This document shows positions 46,318-55,960 of a stretch of DNA of 64,000 bases, piece after piece (the first letter of the stretch is position 1; each line of letters starts with the position of its first letter). The stretch is from Mycoplasma elephantis ATCC 51980 (GTDB taxonomy: Bacteria > Bacillota_I > Bacilli_A > Mycoplasmatales > Metamycoplasmataceae). Both the position numbers and the translations under genes were made by a program. The stretch is taken from NCBI RefSeq assembly GCF_000687815.1, contig NZ_JHXU01000002.1, positions 31,819 through 95,818 on the forward strand, read 5' to 3'. Under the pieces are notes generated by a model, which was not told the DNA's origin, ran no database searches, and saw only the letters and a list, made by a program, of their open reading frames with translations.

Positions 46318-46803
46318 CAATATAGTGTTAACTATGTGTTGTTGAATTGGTAAGTCGGGAACATTAACATTATAATTTAATATATCAATAATTTTAATAT
46401 TTGGTTGTGTAGAACTCGCAATACCTATATTATAAATATAGTCTTTAAATATTTTGGTTTGAATAAAGTAGAATAAGAATTTTGGAATTAATACATTATT
46501 AGTTCGCAACCTAATGATTCCATTATTAAATACAGAGTTTAAATTTTTATCCGCGAAAAAAGAACAACCAATAGACGTTCCTGTTCTGGCTATAAAAATA
46601 TCATCTTTTTTTATTAAGAATTGTTTTACTTTGTCAAATAAGGCATTTGTATATCCTCACTCAAAGATTTTTTTGTTTTGCGAGATATCACCAATTCTTA
46701 AACATCTTAAATTTGTTTTATAGTTGACAATAGACGCTTTTTTTATTGCATCTAATCCGGTTATTGCCGACAATATATACTTTTTTAATTTTTCCATATA
46801 CAT
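46297..46803 (-). CDS. hsdS: hsdS silent cassette (first specificity domain), inverted
   Basis: 168-aa partial HsdS carrying only a first target-recognition domain (TRD). Recognisable features: LRIGDIS start, FIARTGTSIG, IASSTQPNIKI, and the conserved linker QQHIVNTI, after which the protein ends in unrelated LLFHLFF because the second half is missing. It lies head-to-head with the complete hsdS; the starts are 2 nt apart (46803 and 46806). Its 3' end overlaps hsdM by 21 nt. Inversion between sites A and B would fuse it in frame to the second TRD of the complete gene. Confidence 0.8.
46321..46344 (-). repeat. hsdS inversion site A
   Basis: 24-bp sequence encoding the QQHIVNTI linker, an exact inverted copy of 47277-47300 (site B). 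Core ATAGTTAACACTATA is shared by sites A, B and C. It lies directly after the hsdM stop. Confidence 0.85.
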
Positions 46804-46805
46804 TT

Positions 46806-47912
46806 ATGAAACTATCAGAAATCACATCAGTTATTACTGATTATACTTCAAATGGCAGTTTTGCAGATTTGAGAAAAAAAGCTAAATATGTAGATAAAAA
46901 AGAAGGTTATGCAAGAGTGATACGATTGACTGATGAAAACAATAAATATTCATTAGATAATGCTATTTATGTGAATGAAAAATCTTATTATTTTTTATCA
47001 AAATCTCGACTTGAAAATAATGACATTATAGTTTCCAATGTTGGTGCTGCGGGAACGGTTTTTCAATGTCCAAATTTGTGTATTCCTATGACTTTAGGTC
47101 CAAACGCTATTTTAATCAGATCTAACGAGAAAGCAATCAATAAATATTTGTATTATTTATTATATTCAGAATACGGATATAAAAAACTTACATCATTAAT
47201 TGCTGGTAGTGCCGTACCAAAATTTAATAAAACAGATTTGAAAAGCATGGATGTAACAATTCACAATTTATCCGAACAACAACACATAGTTAACACTATA
47301 GGAACAGTTGATGATTTGATTGAAAATTATCAAAAACAAAATGATATTTTGAGTAAATTAGGGATAATTAAAATTAATAATTATAACAATAAATATACCT
47401 CAAAATCATTATCAAACATAGTAAAGTTTGAAAAAGGTTTTGAGGTTGGATCTTCAAGATATATTGAAATTGCCGGAATAGATTTGGTTCCTTATTTAAG
47501 AGTTGGCGATTTACTAAATCAAAACAATATTTTTATAAATGAAAATGATAGTAATAAAATGGCATCATTAGATGATATATTAGTCGCCTTTGATGGTGCC
47601 CCTGGTAGAAATAATTTTGGTTTATATGGCGCTTTCTCATCTGGTATTTATAATTTAAAATGTGATCGAAAAAATAAAGGATTAGTGTTTTTTGAAATAA
47701 ACAGTGATTTTAATCAATCAGTTATTAATAATTATTCTCAAGGAACAACTATTTTACATGCTTCAAAATCAATAAATTATCTTATTTATGCTAATATTAG
47801 CGAATTAGAAAAAGAGGAACTAAATAAATATTTTTATTTTATATTACAAAATAAGAAAAAAATTATCTTATTAAATAAGATAAAAAATAATTTATTAAAT
47901 AAATATTTTTAA
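46806..47912 (+). CDS. hsdS: type I restriction-modification specificity subunit, complete copy
   Basis: 368-aa HsdS with two target-recognition domains. TRD1 (~1-155) contains ARVIRLTDENN, IIVSNVGAAGTV and GSAVPKFNKTDLK; the conserved linker QQHIVNTIGTVDDLIENY (~158-175) forms the central helix; TRD2 (~185-368) contains LVPYLRVGDLL, ILVAFDGAPG and STILHAS-like TTILHASKSINY. HsdS sets the DNA target of HsdM/HsdR. The ATG at 46806 starts MKLSEITSV. It is the only copy with both halves and is followed 2 nt later by the converging recombinase stop. Whether it is expressed from hsdM transcripts depends on reading across cassette A. Confidence 0.88.
   Translation: MKLSEITSVITDYTSNGSFADLRKKAKYVDKKEGYARVIRLTDENNKYSLDNAIYVNEKSYYFLSKSRLENNDIIVSNVGAAGTVFQCPNLCIPMTLGPNAILIRSNEKAINKYLYYLLYSEYGYKKLTSLIAGSAVPKFNKTDLKSMDVTIHNLSEQQHIVNTIGTVDDLIENYQKQNDILSKLGIIKINNYNNKYTSKSLSNIVKFEKGFEVGSSRYIEIAGIDLVPYLRVGDLLNQNNIFINENDSNKMASLDDILVAFDGAPGRNNFGLYGAFSSGIYNLKCDRKNKGLVFFEINSDFNQSVINNYSQGTTILHASKSINYLIYANISELEKEELNKYFYFILQNKKKIILLNKIKNNLLNKYF
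47277..47326 (+). repeat. hsdS inversion site B
   Basis: Linker region of the complete hsdS. Bases 47277-47300 match site A as an exact inverted 24-bp repeat; 47286-47326 match site C as an exact inverted 41-bp repeat. Confidence 0.88.
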
Positions 47913-47914
47913 TA

Positions 47915-48715
47915 TTATCAATCAATTATTTCATCAACAATTTCTTGTTGTTCTTCACTTGTTTTCCTAAGATAGATCCTTGTAGTTTCAATTGATTCAT
48001 GTCCCATCAAATCTGCTAGCAAAGCTATATCTTTTCTTTTTTCTAAAAAATTTTTAGCAAATCTATGTCTAAAAGAATGTGGATATATAACTTTTATATT
48101 CATTTTATATTTTTTACTTAATACTTTTAATTGATGAGAAATACCTCTTGTTGTTATTTGCTTCTTGTCTTTATTTAGGAATAAATACCCTTCAGTTCTT
48201 TCGATGGAATTATAAAATTCAATTGCTTTAATTCTAAGTTTTTTCGGAATAAATATACGTCTAATTTTCCCTGATTTACAATATAAATCAATAAATCCTC
48301 TTTTTAAATGTTCATATTTAAATTGAATTAATTCTGATACACGAGCACCAGTGGCGCCCAAAAATCTAACTACATAATATCATTCATAATTTTTATCTTT
48401 TAGAAGTTTATTTTTACAAAATTCATAATCTACATCACTAATAATATTTTCGAGAAAACTTCTTTGCTGTATTTTTATAAATTTTAGCTTTAACTTTTCT
48501 TTTCCGATAAATTCAAGATATTTATTAATACCTTGAATTCTCAAATTAACAGTTTTGCCTTTATATTTATCTACTAAAATAGCTTTAAAAGCTAATAAAT
48601 TTTGTTTATTAATTTCATCGAAATCTTTTTTATAAATGTCTAGTGCCGTTTGATAAGAATTAATTGTGTTTTTTGATAAATTCTGATGAAATAAATATGT
48701 TTTAAAATTTTTCAT
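47915..48715 (-). CDS. tyrosine recombinase (XerC/D-like) of the hsdS shuffling locus
   Basis: 266-aa phage-integrase-family recombinase. N-terminal SAM-like domain (LSKNTINSYQTALDIY), catalytic Arg in GATGARVSELIQF, HSFRHRFAKNFL with the HxxR pair, GHESIETTRIYL with His and the nucleophilic Tyr. One TGA Trp (NYEWYYVVRFLG), and a final TGA read as Trp before TAA at 47915. It sits between the complete hsdS and the second silent cassette, i.e. inside the segment bounded by inverted repeats B and C. Its most likely role is site-specific inversion of hsdS halves, comparable to the recombinases in other shuffling type I loci; it could also have a housekeeping role. Confidence 0.88.
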
Positions 48716-48749
48716 TTGATACCTCCAAATAAAAGAGGTATCACATTTC

Positions 48750-49400
48750 TTAAAAATATTTATTTAATAATGTTTGTTTTATTAAATGTAATTTTTTATT
48801 TTTATCTTTTATCATTAATTCATAAATTAATAATTTGCTCATAAATAATTCATATTTTTCAAATTCGTTTTCAGATAATAGCGGAATTTTTATTCCTTTA
48901 AAACATGATATATTTAATGATGACCTTGTTGATGCTCGAGAAGATAAAAACAATAATTTTTCTATATTTTCTTGTATCAAGAAATCTCGTATATATTCTT
49001 TTTTGAATTTATCTTTAACACAAATTTTAGAAAGAGCAACATTATATGCTCCAAATAATCCGTATCTAATTTTTCCTGCCTCACCATATTTATCAATCAT
49101 AATATCATCTTTTTGACATATGCTATTTCTTTTTGAAACGGGAATGTATGTTATGTGATTATTATTATCATAATCTCTATTTTGAATAAAACGAATATAG
49201 CCATGTTTATGCTCATGAACATGAAACTTTTTAGGAGGTTGTCAACTATTTTGTAAATCAATATGATTTAATAAATCATCAATTTTTATAAAACTATTAG
49301 AATAATTTTTAAAAAATATTTTTCTAAATTCTTTTATTTTATCAATAATTTTGATATTTTTTTCAATCAAATCATCAACTGTTCCTATAGTGTTAACTAT
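48750..49400 (-). pseudogene. hsdS: hsdS silent cassette (second specificity domain), no start
   Basis: Half gene on the minus strand with no start codon: the frame is closed by TAG just before inversion site C. It then reads IVNTIGTVDDLIEKN, LLNHIDLQNSWQPPKKF, HITYIPVSKRNS, IDKYGEAGKIRYGLFGAYN, SSRASTRSSLNIS and ends LIKQTLLNKYF, like the complete copy (NNLLNKYF). It is an alternative second target-recognition domain. Inversion between sites B and C would place it in frame behind the first TRD of the complete gene. Confidence 0.82.
49360..49400 (-). repeat. hsdS inversion site C
   Basis: 41-bp exact inverted copy of 47286-47326, encoding the start of the HsdS linker at the open end of the second silent cassette. 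Confidence 0.88.
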
Positions 49401-49985
49401 CTAAAAGTTAATAGATTACTAAATGTTAATTTTTAATTCTATTAAACACAATTAATCTAGTTAATAAAATTTAAATATTAATACTCAAATTAATATTTTA
49501 AAACAAACAACATATATAATGTATCTAATCAAAAATAAGAATATGAATTTATTTAATTTCTATTAGGGATTTTCACTAAAATTTTAATTTACTTATAATT
49601 GGACATATTTATAAAATTTAAAAAATTAGGGCCGCAAAACGACTCGAAATTTTTATAGATATACGAAAAATATTTTAAATAATTAATTTAAATTATTGGA
49701 TTTATTAAATCATGAGAAAAATACCTTTAATTTATTACTAATTTAGTAAATTTATTTTATTTTAATAAAAATCATTAAACATTGTTTATAAATATCTTTT
49801 ATATATAAGATATAATTTAATTATATTTAATAATAAAAATAAAGAAATAGAATTTAAAATAAATAAAAATTGCTATATTTATCATTACGCTATATTGCAA
49901 ACTAAGAAAAATTTAATATTTAAATAATTTGGATAAATCACTAACTTCAAGTTATATTATTAAACATAAATAAAATGAGGATAAT
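49401..49985. other. 585-nt intergenic region before hsdR
   Basis: No gene is supported. It is very AT-rich except for GGGCCGCAAAACGACTCG at 49629-49646. A TATAAT-like element lies in the run near 49800-49825, and AATGAGGATAAT precedes the hsdR start. Probably carries the hsdR promoter; no insertion-sequence ends could be recognised. Confidence 0.5.
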
Positions 49986-52900
49986 ATGATCATTAATGAA
50001 AAAAATATTGAAGAAACAATAATTTCATTATTACAAAACAAAAATTATAAATTAATTAATAAAGATGATGAATGATTTTTAAATAGAAAACTCGATGAAT
50101 TTATTAATGTAAATAAATTAAAAGGATCATTAATTAAAATCAATAATATAAAAAACGACAATATAATACAAGATGTTATAAACAAAATTACAAGAATTAA
50201 TTCTCTTTCTTTATTTGAACGTAATTATAAATTTCATAAAATGTTAGTTGATGGTATAACTATCGATTCTAAAGAATTTAAAATAAACCCTTTAATAAAA
50301 ATCATTGATTTTGATAATGTAAACAACAATACTTTTGAAATTGTTCATCAAATAGAATTTAATGAAGGCAAAAGAAAAAGAATTCCAGATGTAGTTATTT
50401 ATATTAATGGCATACCACTTATTGTTATGGAATTAAAAACTATTAATGAAGATAACAAAAACGCTACATTAGAATCAGCATATGAGCAATTAGGCAGCGA
50501 TTCTGAAAATGATGGTTATAGATATGATATTCCTACATTATTTAACTATAATACTTTTCTAGTTATATCAAATGGTGTTTGTAGTAAGGTTGGCACAATA
50601 ACATCAAAATTTAATAGATTTAATGAATGAAAAAGTGTTAACGGGGAAAAAGGATATGATGATGATTATGTCGATAAAATTAATGTTTTAATTAATGGTT
50701 TATTTGAAAAATCTAGATTACTTGATGTTATTAAAAATAACATATTTTTTATCAATGATAAAAATCAAAAACTAAATAAAATAATGGCCCAATATCATCA
50801 ATATTTTGGAGTCAAAAAGGCATTAAATTCAATTATTAAAATTAAAAAACCTGATGGCAATGGTAAGGCGGGAATAATTTGACATACCCAAGGAAGTGGT
50901 AAATCATTTTCGATGATTATGCTAGCCCATAGACTTTTACAAGACAAATCATTAAACGTCCCAACTATTGTTGTTTTAACTGATAGGGTTGATTTAGACA
51001 ATCAATTATACAAAACTTTTTTTAGTGCAAAGGAATATTTAAAATGCGAACCTGTCTTTGCAACATCTCGTATTGATTTAGTTAAAAAAATAAATAACAA
51101 AAAGCAAGGTGGCATAATTATTACAACAATTGGTAAATTTGATAAAAAAAATCTACCTAAAAATGAAAGAAATAATATAGTCGTAATAACAGATGAGGCA
51201 CATCGTAGTCATTACGGGATTTATGAAACTACTCATTATGAATTTAATAAAGAAACAAATGAAATGGAAGCTATTTTTAAATATGGAATAGAAAAATATA
51301 TAAGAGACGCACTCCCTAACGCAACATTTATTGGATTTACAGGAACCCCAGTATCAACAAAAGAACGCCAAACAACTGAAGTATTTGGGGATATTATAGA
51401 TATATATGATATGACCCAATCAATTATTGATGGTTCAACAGTTACATTATGTTATGAATCAAGACTTGCTAAAGCACGTGTTGATGAAGAAAAATTAAAA
51501 CAAATCGATAAATATTATAATGCTTTGGAATTTTTAGAAAAAGCTGATAAAAATTCTATCGACAGATCTAAAGCAGAGATGTCAAAACTTAAAATTATAT
51601 TAGAAGATGATGATCTAATTAATTTATTTGCTATTGACATTTTAAATCATTATGAACAAAGAAAAGGATTTTTAAATGGTAAAGCAATGATTGTGTGCCA
51701 AACACGAATTATGGCTTTAAAACTATTTAATGAAATTATTAGACTTAATCCACAATATAAGGATACAACAATCTTAGTTGTTACTGAATCAAACAAAGAT
51801 ACCGAAAAACAAAGAAAGATATTTGGTGACTCAAATTATAGACATGAACTAGGTGAAGAGTTTAAAAAAGATAATTCAAAATACAAAATCGCAATAGTTT
51901 GCGATATGTGACTTACTGGTTTTGATGTACCGGATCTAGATGTTATGTATTTCATCAAAAAACTTAAATCACATAATTTAATGCAAGCAATAGCTCGTGT
52001 TAATAGAGTTTACCCTGGGAAAAAATATGGATTAATTGTTGATTATTTCGGATTTTATGAAGAACTAAATTCTGCTTTAATGACTTATACATATAGAGAT
52101 AAAGAAAACAACATACAAAATATAAAAAATCAAATTTATAAAATTTTAAAAGATAAACTTAATGTTTTAAATTCTTGATTTGAAAAAATAGACAGATCTA
52201 CTTTTTTCGACAATGATAGTTCAAAAAGATTTAAAGCAATTCAAGAAGGTGCGCACTTTATTTTGCAAGATAAGAAAAATAGAGAAAATCCTTTTATAAA
52301 CGATTTATCATTAGCTATTAAGCAATCTTTTTTTGTTACAAATTCAATCTTAAAACCTGAAGAAAAAAATGATGTAATGTATTATTTAGCAATAAGAAGT
52401 TTTATATTAAAACTTAGAAATGAAAATAGCATTATATCAACAAAAGATATGAATGAATATGTCGAAAAAATATTAATAGATGCGATTAAGGGTGATGAAG
52501 TTAAAGTTTTAAATGAAGAAAAAAATATTGATTCCAATATAATAGATTTATTAAGTAAAGAAAATATTGAAAAACTTAGAAACAAACTTCTACCAAATGT
52601 ATTCATTGAAATTATGAAGAAATTACTTGAAAAATCTATTGTCGAATCTAGAAAAAATAATTATTTATTATCACAAGAGTATTCGAAAAAACTTATAAAA
52701 ATCCTTGAACAATACAATAATCGCAATATAGATTTTTTACCAGAAATAACGATTTCTGGCTTAGTTAAATTTGCAAGTGATATATTATCTGATGAAAAAG
52801 AAGCTAATAAAATTGGTTTAAATGGAAGGGAACGAGCATTTTATGATGCCCTTATAAAAAATAGCGAAGTTCAAGAGCTATTAAATGATGAAACATTAAA

Positions 52901-53096
52901 ACTAATAGCTATTGAATTAAAAGATGTAGTTGATGAGTATGCAAAAACAACAACCGATTGAACTCTAAAAAGAAACACTAGGGCAAAAATGAGAGTTAAA
53001 ATAAAAGAATGTTTAAGAAAATATAATTATCCTCCTGAATATCAAGATGTTGCAATTAATTACGTTTTTGTTCAAGCAAAACATATAATAGATTAA
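49986..53096 (+). CDS. hsdR: type I restriction endonuclease subunit R
   Basis: 1036-aa motor and nuclease subunit. N-terminal PD-(D/E)xK nuclease ([28 protein letters not shown] near residue 150). SF2 helicase motifs: Walker A HTQGSGKS (~residue 303), [13 protein letters not shown] (DEAH, ~400), FIGFTGTP (motif III), and late motifs [15 protein letters not shown]. The C-terminal region is helical. Frame intact, GAGGATAAT before the ATG. Has its own upstream region and does not depend on hsdM for transcription. If HsdM is absent, HsdR alone cannot cleave. Confidence 0.93.
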
Positions 53097-53292
53097 TTCT
53101 GTTTTTAAATTTTTTCTTATTATTTTTTTTTATATTTTCAATATGAAAAGATTTAAGCATTTCAATATTTTCTTGATAACATCAAATCTAGGATTAATTT
53201 CATCAAGAATATCAATCTTTTTTATTTGAATTTTGAATAGATATCGATGACATTAACATTTAAATTGCATTAAAAACAATGTTAATTAATAT
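53097..53292 (-). pseudogene. possible decayed gene remnant
   Basis: Minus strand contains about 30 codons reading KKIDILDEINPRFDVIKKIL followed by KCLNLFILKI and a stop, preceded by an in-frame stop. Composition is protein-like but too short to identify. It may be chance in AT-rich DNA. Confidence 0.2.
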
Positions 53293-53937
53293 TTATTTTT
53301 TAATTAAGTTATTTATTTCATTAATCAAAATATTTATTGATTCTTCTATTTCGAAATCATTGTTAATGAATAAAACTTTTTTTGCATATTTATTAAAGTG
53401 TTTTATTCATTTCTCTTTGTCATATTGTTCATAAAATTTCTGATACATATCCATAAATTTATTTTCTAATTTTCTTCTTTCTTCTTTTTTTGCCGATTCA
53501 ATTCGTCTATTTTTAATTTTTTCAAAATTACTTGCTGTTATTATTATTAATAAATCTAATTTATTATTTTCTAAAAAAGCTAACATGTCTTTTTCTAATT
53601 TATCACATAATTTTATTTCTTCATCATTATATAAATTATTTAATTTGTGTACATATGTATAAATAAAAGTATCAACCATATGCCTATCGAAAATAATGTT
53701 TTGATTACAACTAAAAGAATTGCAAATATCTTCTTTTTGTGTTCTAAAAAAATTTACTTCTGACTCAAAAGGTCTTAATTGACCATTTAGCATTTTAATA
53801 TATCAGTTTTCTGAATCATAATTTCTTTCTTCAATTAATTTAAAGTTATTTTTCTTTATAAAATCTAAAAATTTACTTGAATGCATAATAGTCGTTTTTC
53901 CAGAACATCCAGGGACCGTTATAGCTATTTTTAACAT
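53293..53937 (-). CDS. deoxynucleoside kinase
   Basis: 214-aa kinase of the dAK/dGK/dCK family that phosphorylates deoxynucleosides in salvage, essential in mycoplasmas without de novo nucleotide synthesis. P-loop VPGCSGKTT at the N-terminus (residues ~8-16), IIFDRHMVDTFIYTYVHKL with the DR(H) segment, lid RRIESAKKEERRKLE. Substrate preference (dA, dG or dC) cannot be told. The start MLKIAITVPG at 53937 follows AATA-rich DNA without a strong ribosome-binding site. It has no operon partner and lies between two defence islands. Confidence 0.85.
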
Positions 53938-54135
53938 TTTATTTCCAATCTGTTTTTTGTATATTTATATATTAAAAATTAACTTTTTGATAACTATACT
54001 TGCTATTAAAAACTTAATTTAAGCAAACAATAATAAAATATTTTTTATTTCATTGTTTTAAGAACAAATATTCATTTTATTCAAGAGAAAAAAATATATC
54101 TTTTTTCTCATTTTTGATTGAATATTTAATATTAA

Positions 54136-55960
54136 TTATTTGATCTTTTTTATAAAGAATTTGAGAAATTTGTTCGTTATTTCAAATAAAAACTCAGATA
54201 GCGGATCTATAAATAATGTTTCAAGTTCTAAAATCAATCCTCTACCACCTAATGATGGATTAAATGAATCTATTATTTTTTCAAATAATTTAAGATTGGT
54301 TTGTTCGGATGCTTGTATATTTAATTTCTTTTTATCGCGTAATGTATTTAATATTTTTGATATTTTATTTTGCAAAATATTAATACAAATTTCCGAGTCA
54401 TCCTTTGAAATAGGGTTAAATGGAATTATATTTTTTATGCCAATTCTATTAAGTATTTCAGGACGACCTAATTTTTTATTAAAAAATTCTATTACAGCTT
54501 TTTTATAATGTTTTCTTATTTCTGATTTTGAACTATCTTGAATCATATTCTCAGCTCCTATATTTGAAGTAAAAACAATAAATGTTTCAGAAAAATCAAC
54601 TAATTCTCCTTTTGATGATGTTAATCTTCCATCTTCTAAAATTTGTAAAAATTTATCTAAAATTTTAGGATTTGCTTTTTCAATTTCATCAAACAATAAT
54701 ATTGAAAATGGTTTTTCTAAAACAGCATTAGTTAATTGACCACCGGCTTCATACCCAACACAACCATGAGCCGAACCTATCAACTTTTGGTCAGATTCTT
54801 CATGATTATATTCTGACATATCAAATCTAATTATCTTTTTTTCATCTCCGAAAATAAATTCACTTAAAGTTTTAACAATTTCTGTTTTTCCAACACCAGT
54901 TGGACCCGCTAAAAATAAAACACCACGAGGTTTGCTATTTTGATATTCTGTGGATTGTGTAATGCCTTGCAAACCAGCAAATGCTCTAATTAAATTTTTC
55001 TTAATTATTGCAATTGCCTCATCTTGTCCTTGAACCCTTTTTTTAAAGTTTTTTTTCTAAACTATTTAATTTTTCAAAGCCAATCTTTTCTCATTCTGAT
55101 TCTTGTTTATTAAAATTAATTAATCTAAAAAGTTGTTTAAAATCTTTAATGCTTCCATCTCTTATATTACTTAAAACTTTTATATATTGCAATATTTCTC
55201 TATAAGATAATCCATCAGTAATTGAAACAGCAGAATCAAAAAACTCACTATTTTCAGTAAAGTTATTTATGTTTTTTTGAATTATTGTGAGATATTTTGA
55301 AAATAGAAATTCGCGTTCTTTTTTATCTGGGTATGGGATATTTATAAATTGTACTTCTGCATTATTTTTTAATGGCAATGATGAAAAAATTTCTTTATTT
55401 TTAACAATAAAAACTAATTTAAATTTTGATTCTAAAAAATAAGTTGCCCTTTGATTATAATGATTAGTAAACATACCTATTAATCTAGCAATTTGATTAA
55501 ATGTTGTTTCTTGATTTTTTTCACTCAAAATAAAATCAGAAAAATCTAATATATAAGCATCTTTAGATGTTCTTAATAAACTGGGGTTATCTAAAAAAGC
55601 ACGATATTTTTCTTCGATTTTATCAACAAATTCATTTAATGAAATATTTTGCAAGATGTTGTTGAATTCATCGGTTTTATCTTCTGAATTTTCATCAGAA
55701 AATAAAAAAGTTCCTTTTTTAATTTCTGGATTTGAACAAAACGGTGAAAAATAACTTATGTTAGTGTAATTTTCATTATCAAGAAATAAAGATAAATACT
55801 CAGAAATATTTAAAATTTTGCCTAGTTCATCATAGCTTTTTAACTTTATGTCAAGTAAATTTGGATAAATAAAATCTTGAGTATTGCCAGTTAATACTAA
55901 AATATTTTTAGCATTGATTTTAACTTTTAATTGATCATATATAGTTTGCTTAAAAGACAT
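54136..55960 (-). pseudogene. Hsp100-like AAA+ ATPase of three-gene system, frameshifted
   Basis: About 607 aa when joined. Residues 1-~285 look like an AAA domain without a P-loop (KNILVLTGNTQDFIY, degenerate Walker B AYILDFSDFIL, lid-proximal VQFINIPYPDKKEREFLF). The second half is a ClpB-like module: RVQGQDEAIAIIKKNL, Walker A GPTGVGKTE, Walker B ILLFDEIEKAN, sensor region GRPEILNRIG and PSLGGRGL. The frame breaks between them: coding strand G-A8-C-T3-A7-GGG (A8 at 55049-55056, A7 at 55038-55044). It has one base too many; deleting one restores the join. No ClpP-binding IGF loop or middle domain is visible. Start overlaps the upstream gene's stop. Confidence 0.75.

Noticed and set aside
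46297..49400. Integrative or conjugative element, because of the integrase-family gene
   Set aside because: No transfer, replication or excision genes are present, and the only repeats are the inverted hsdS sites, so local DNA inversion explains the recombinase better.
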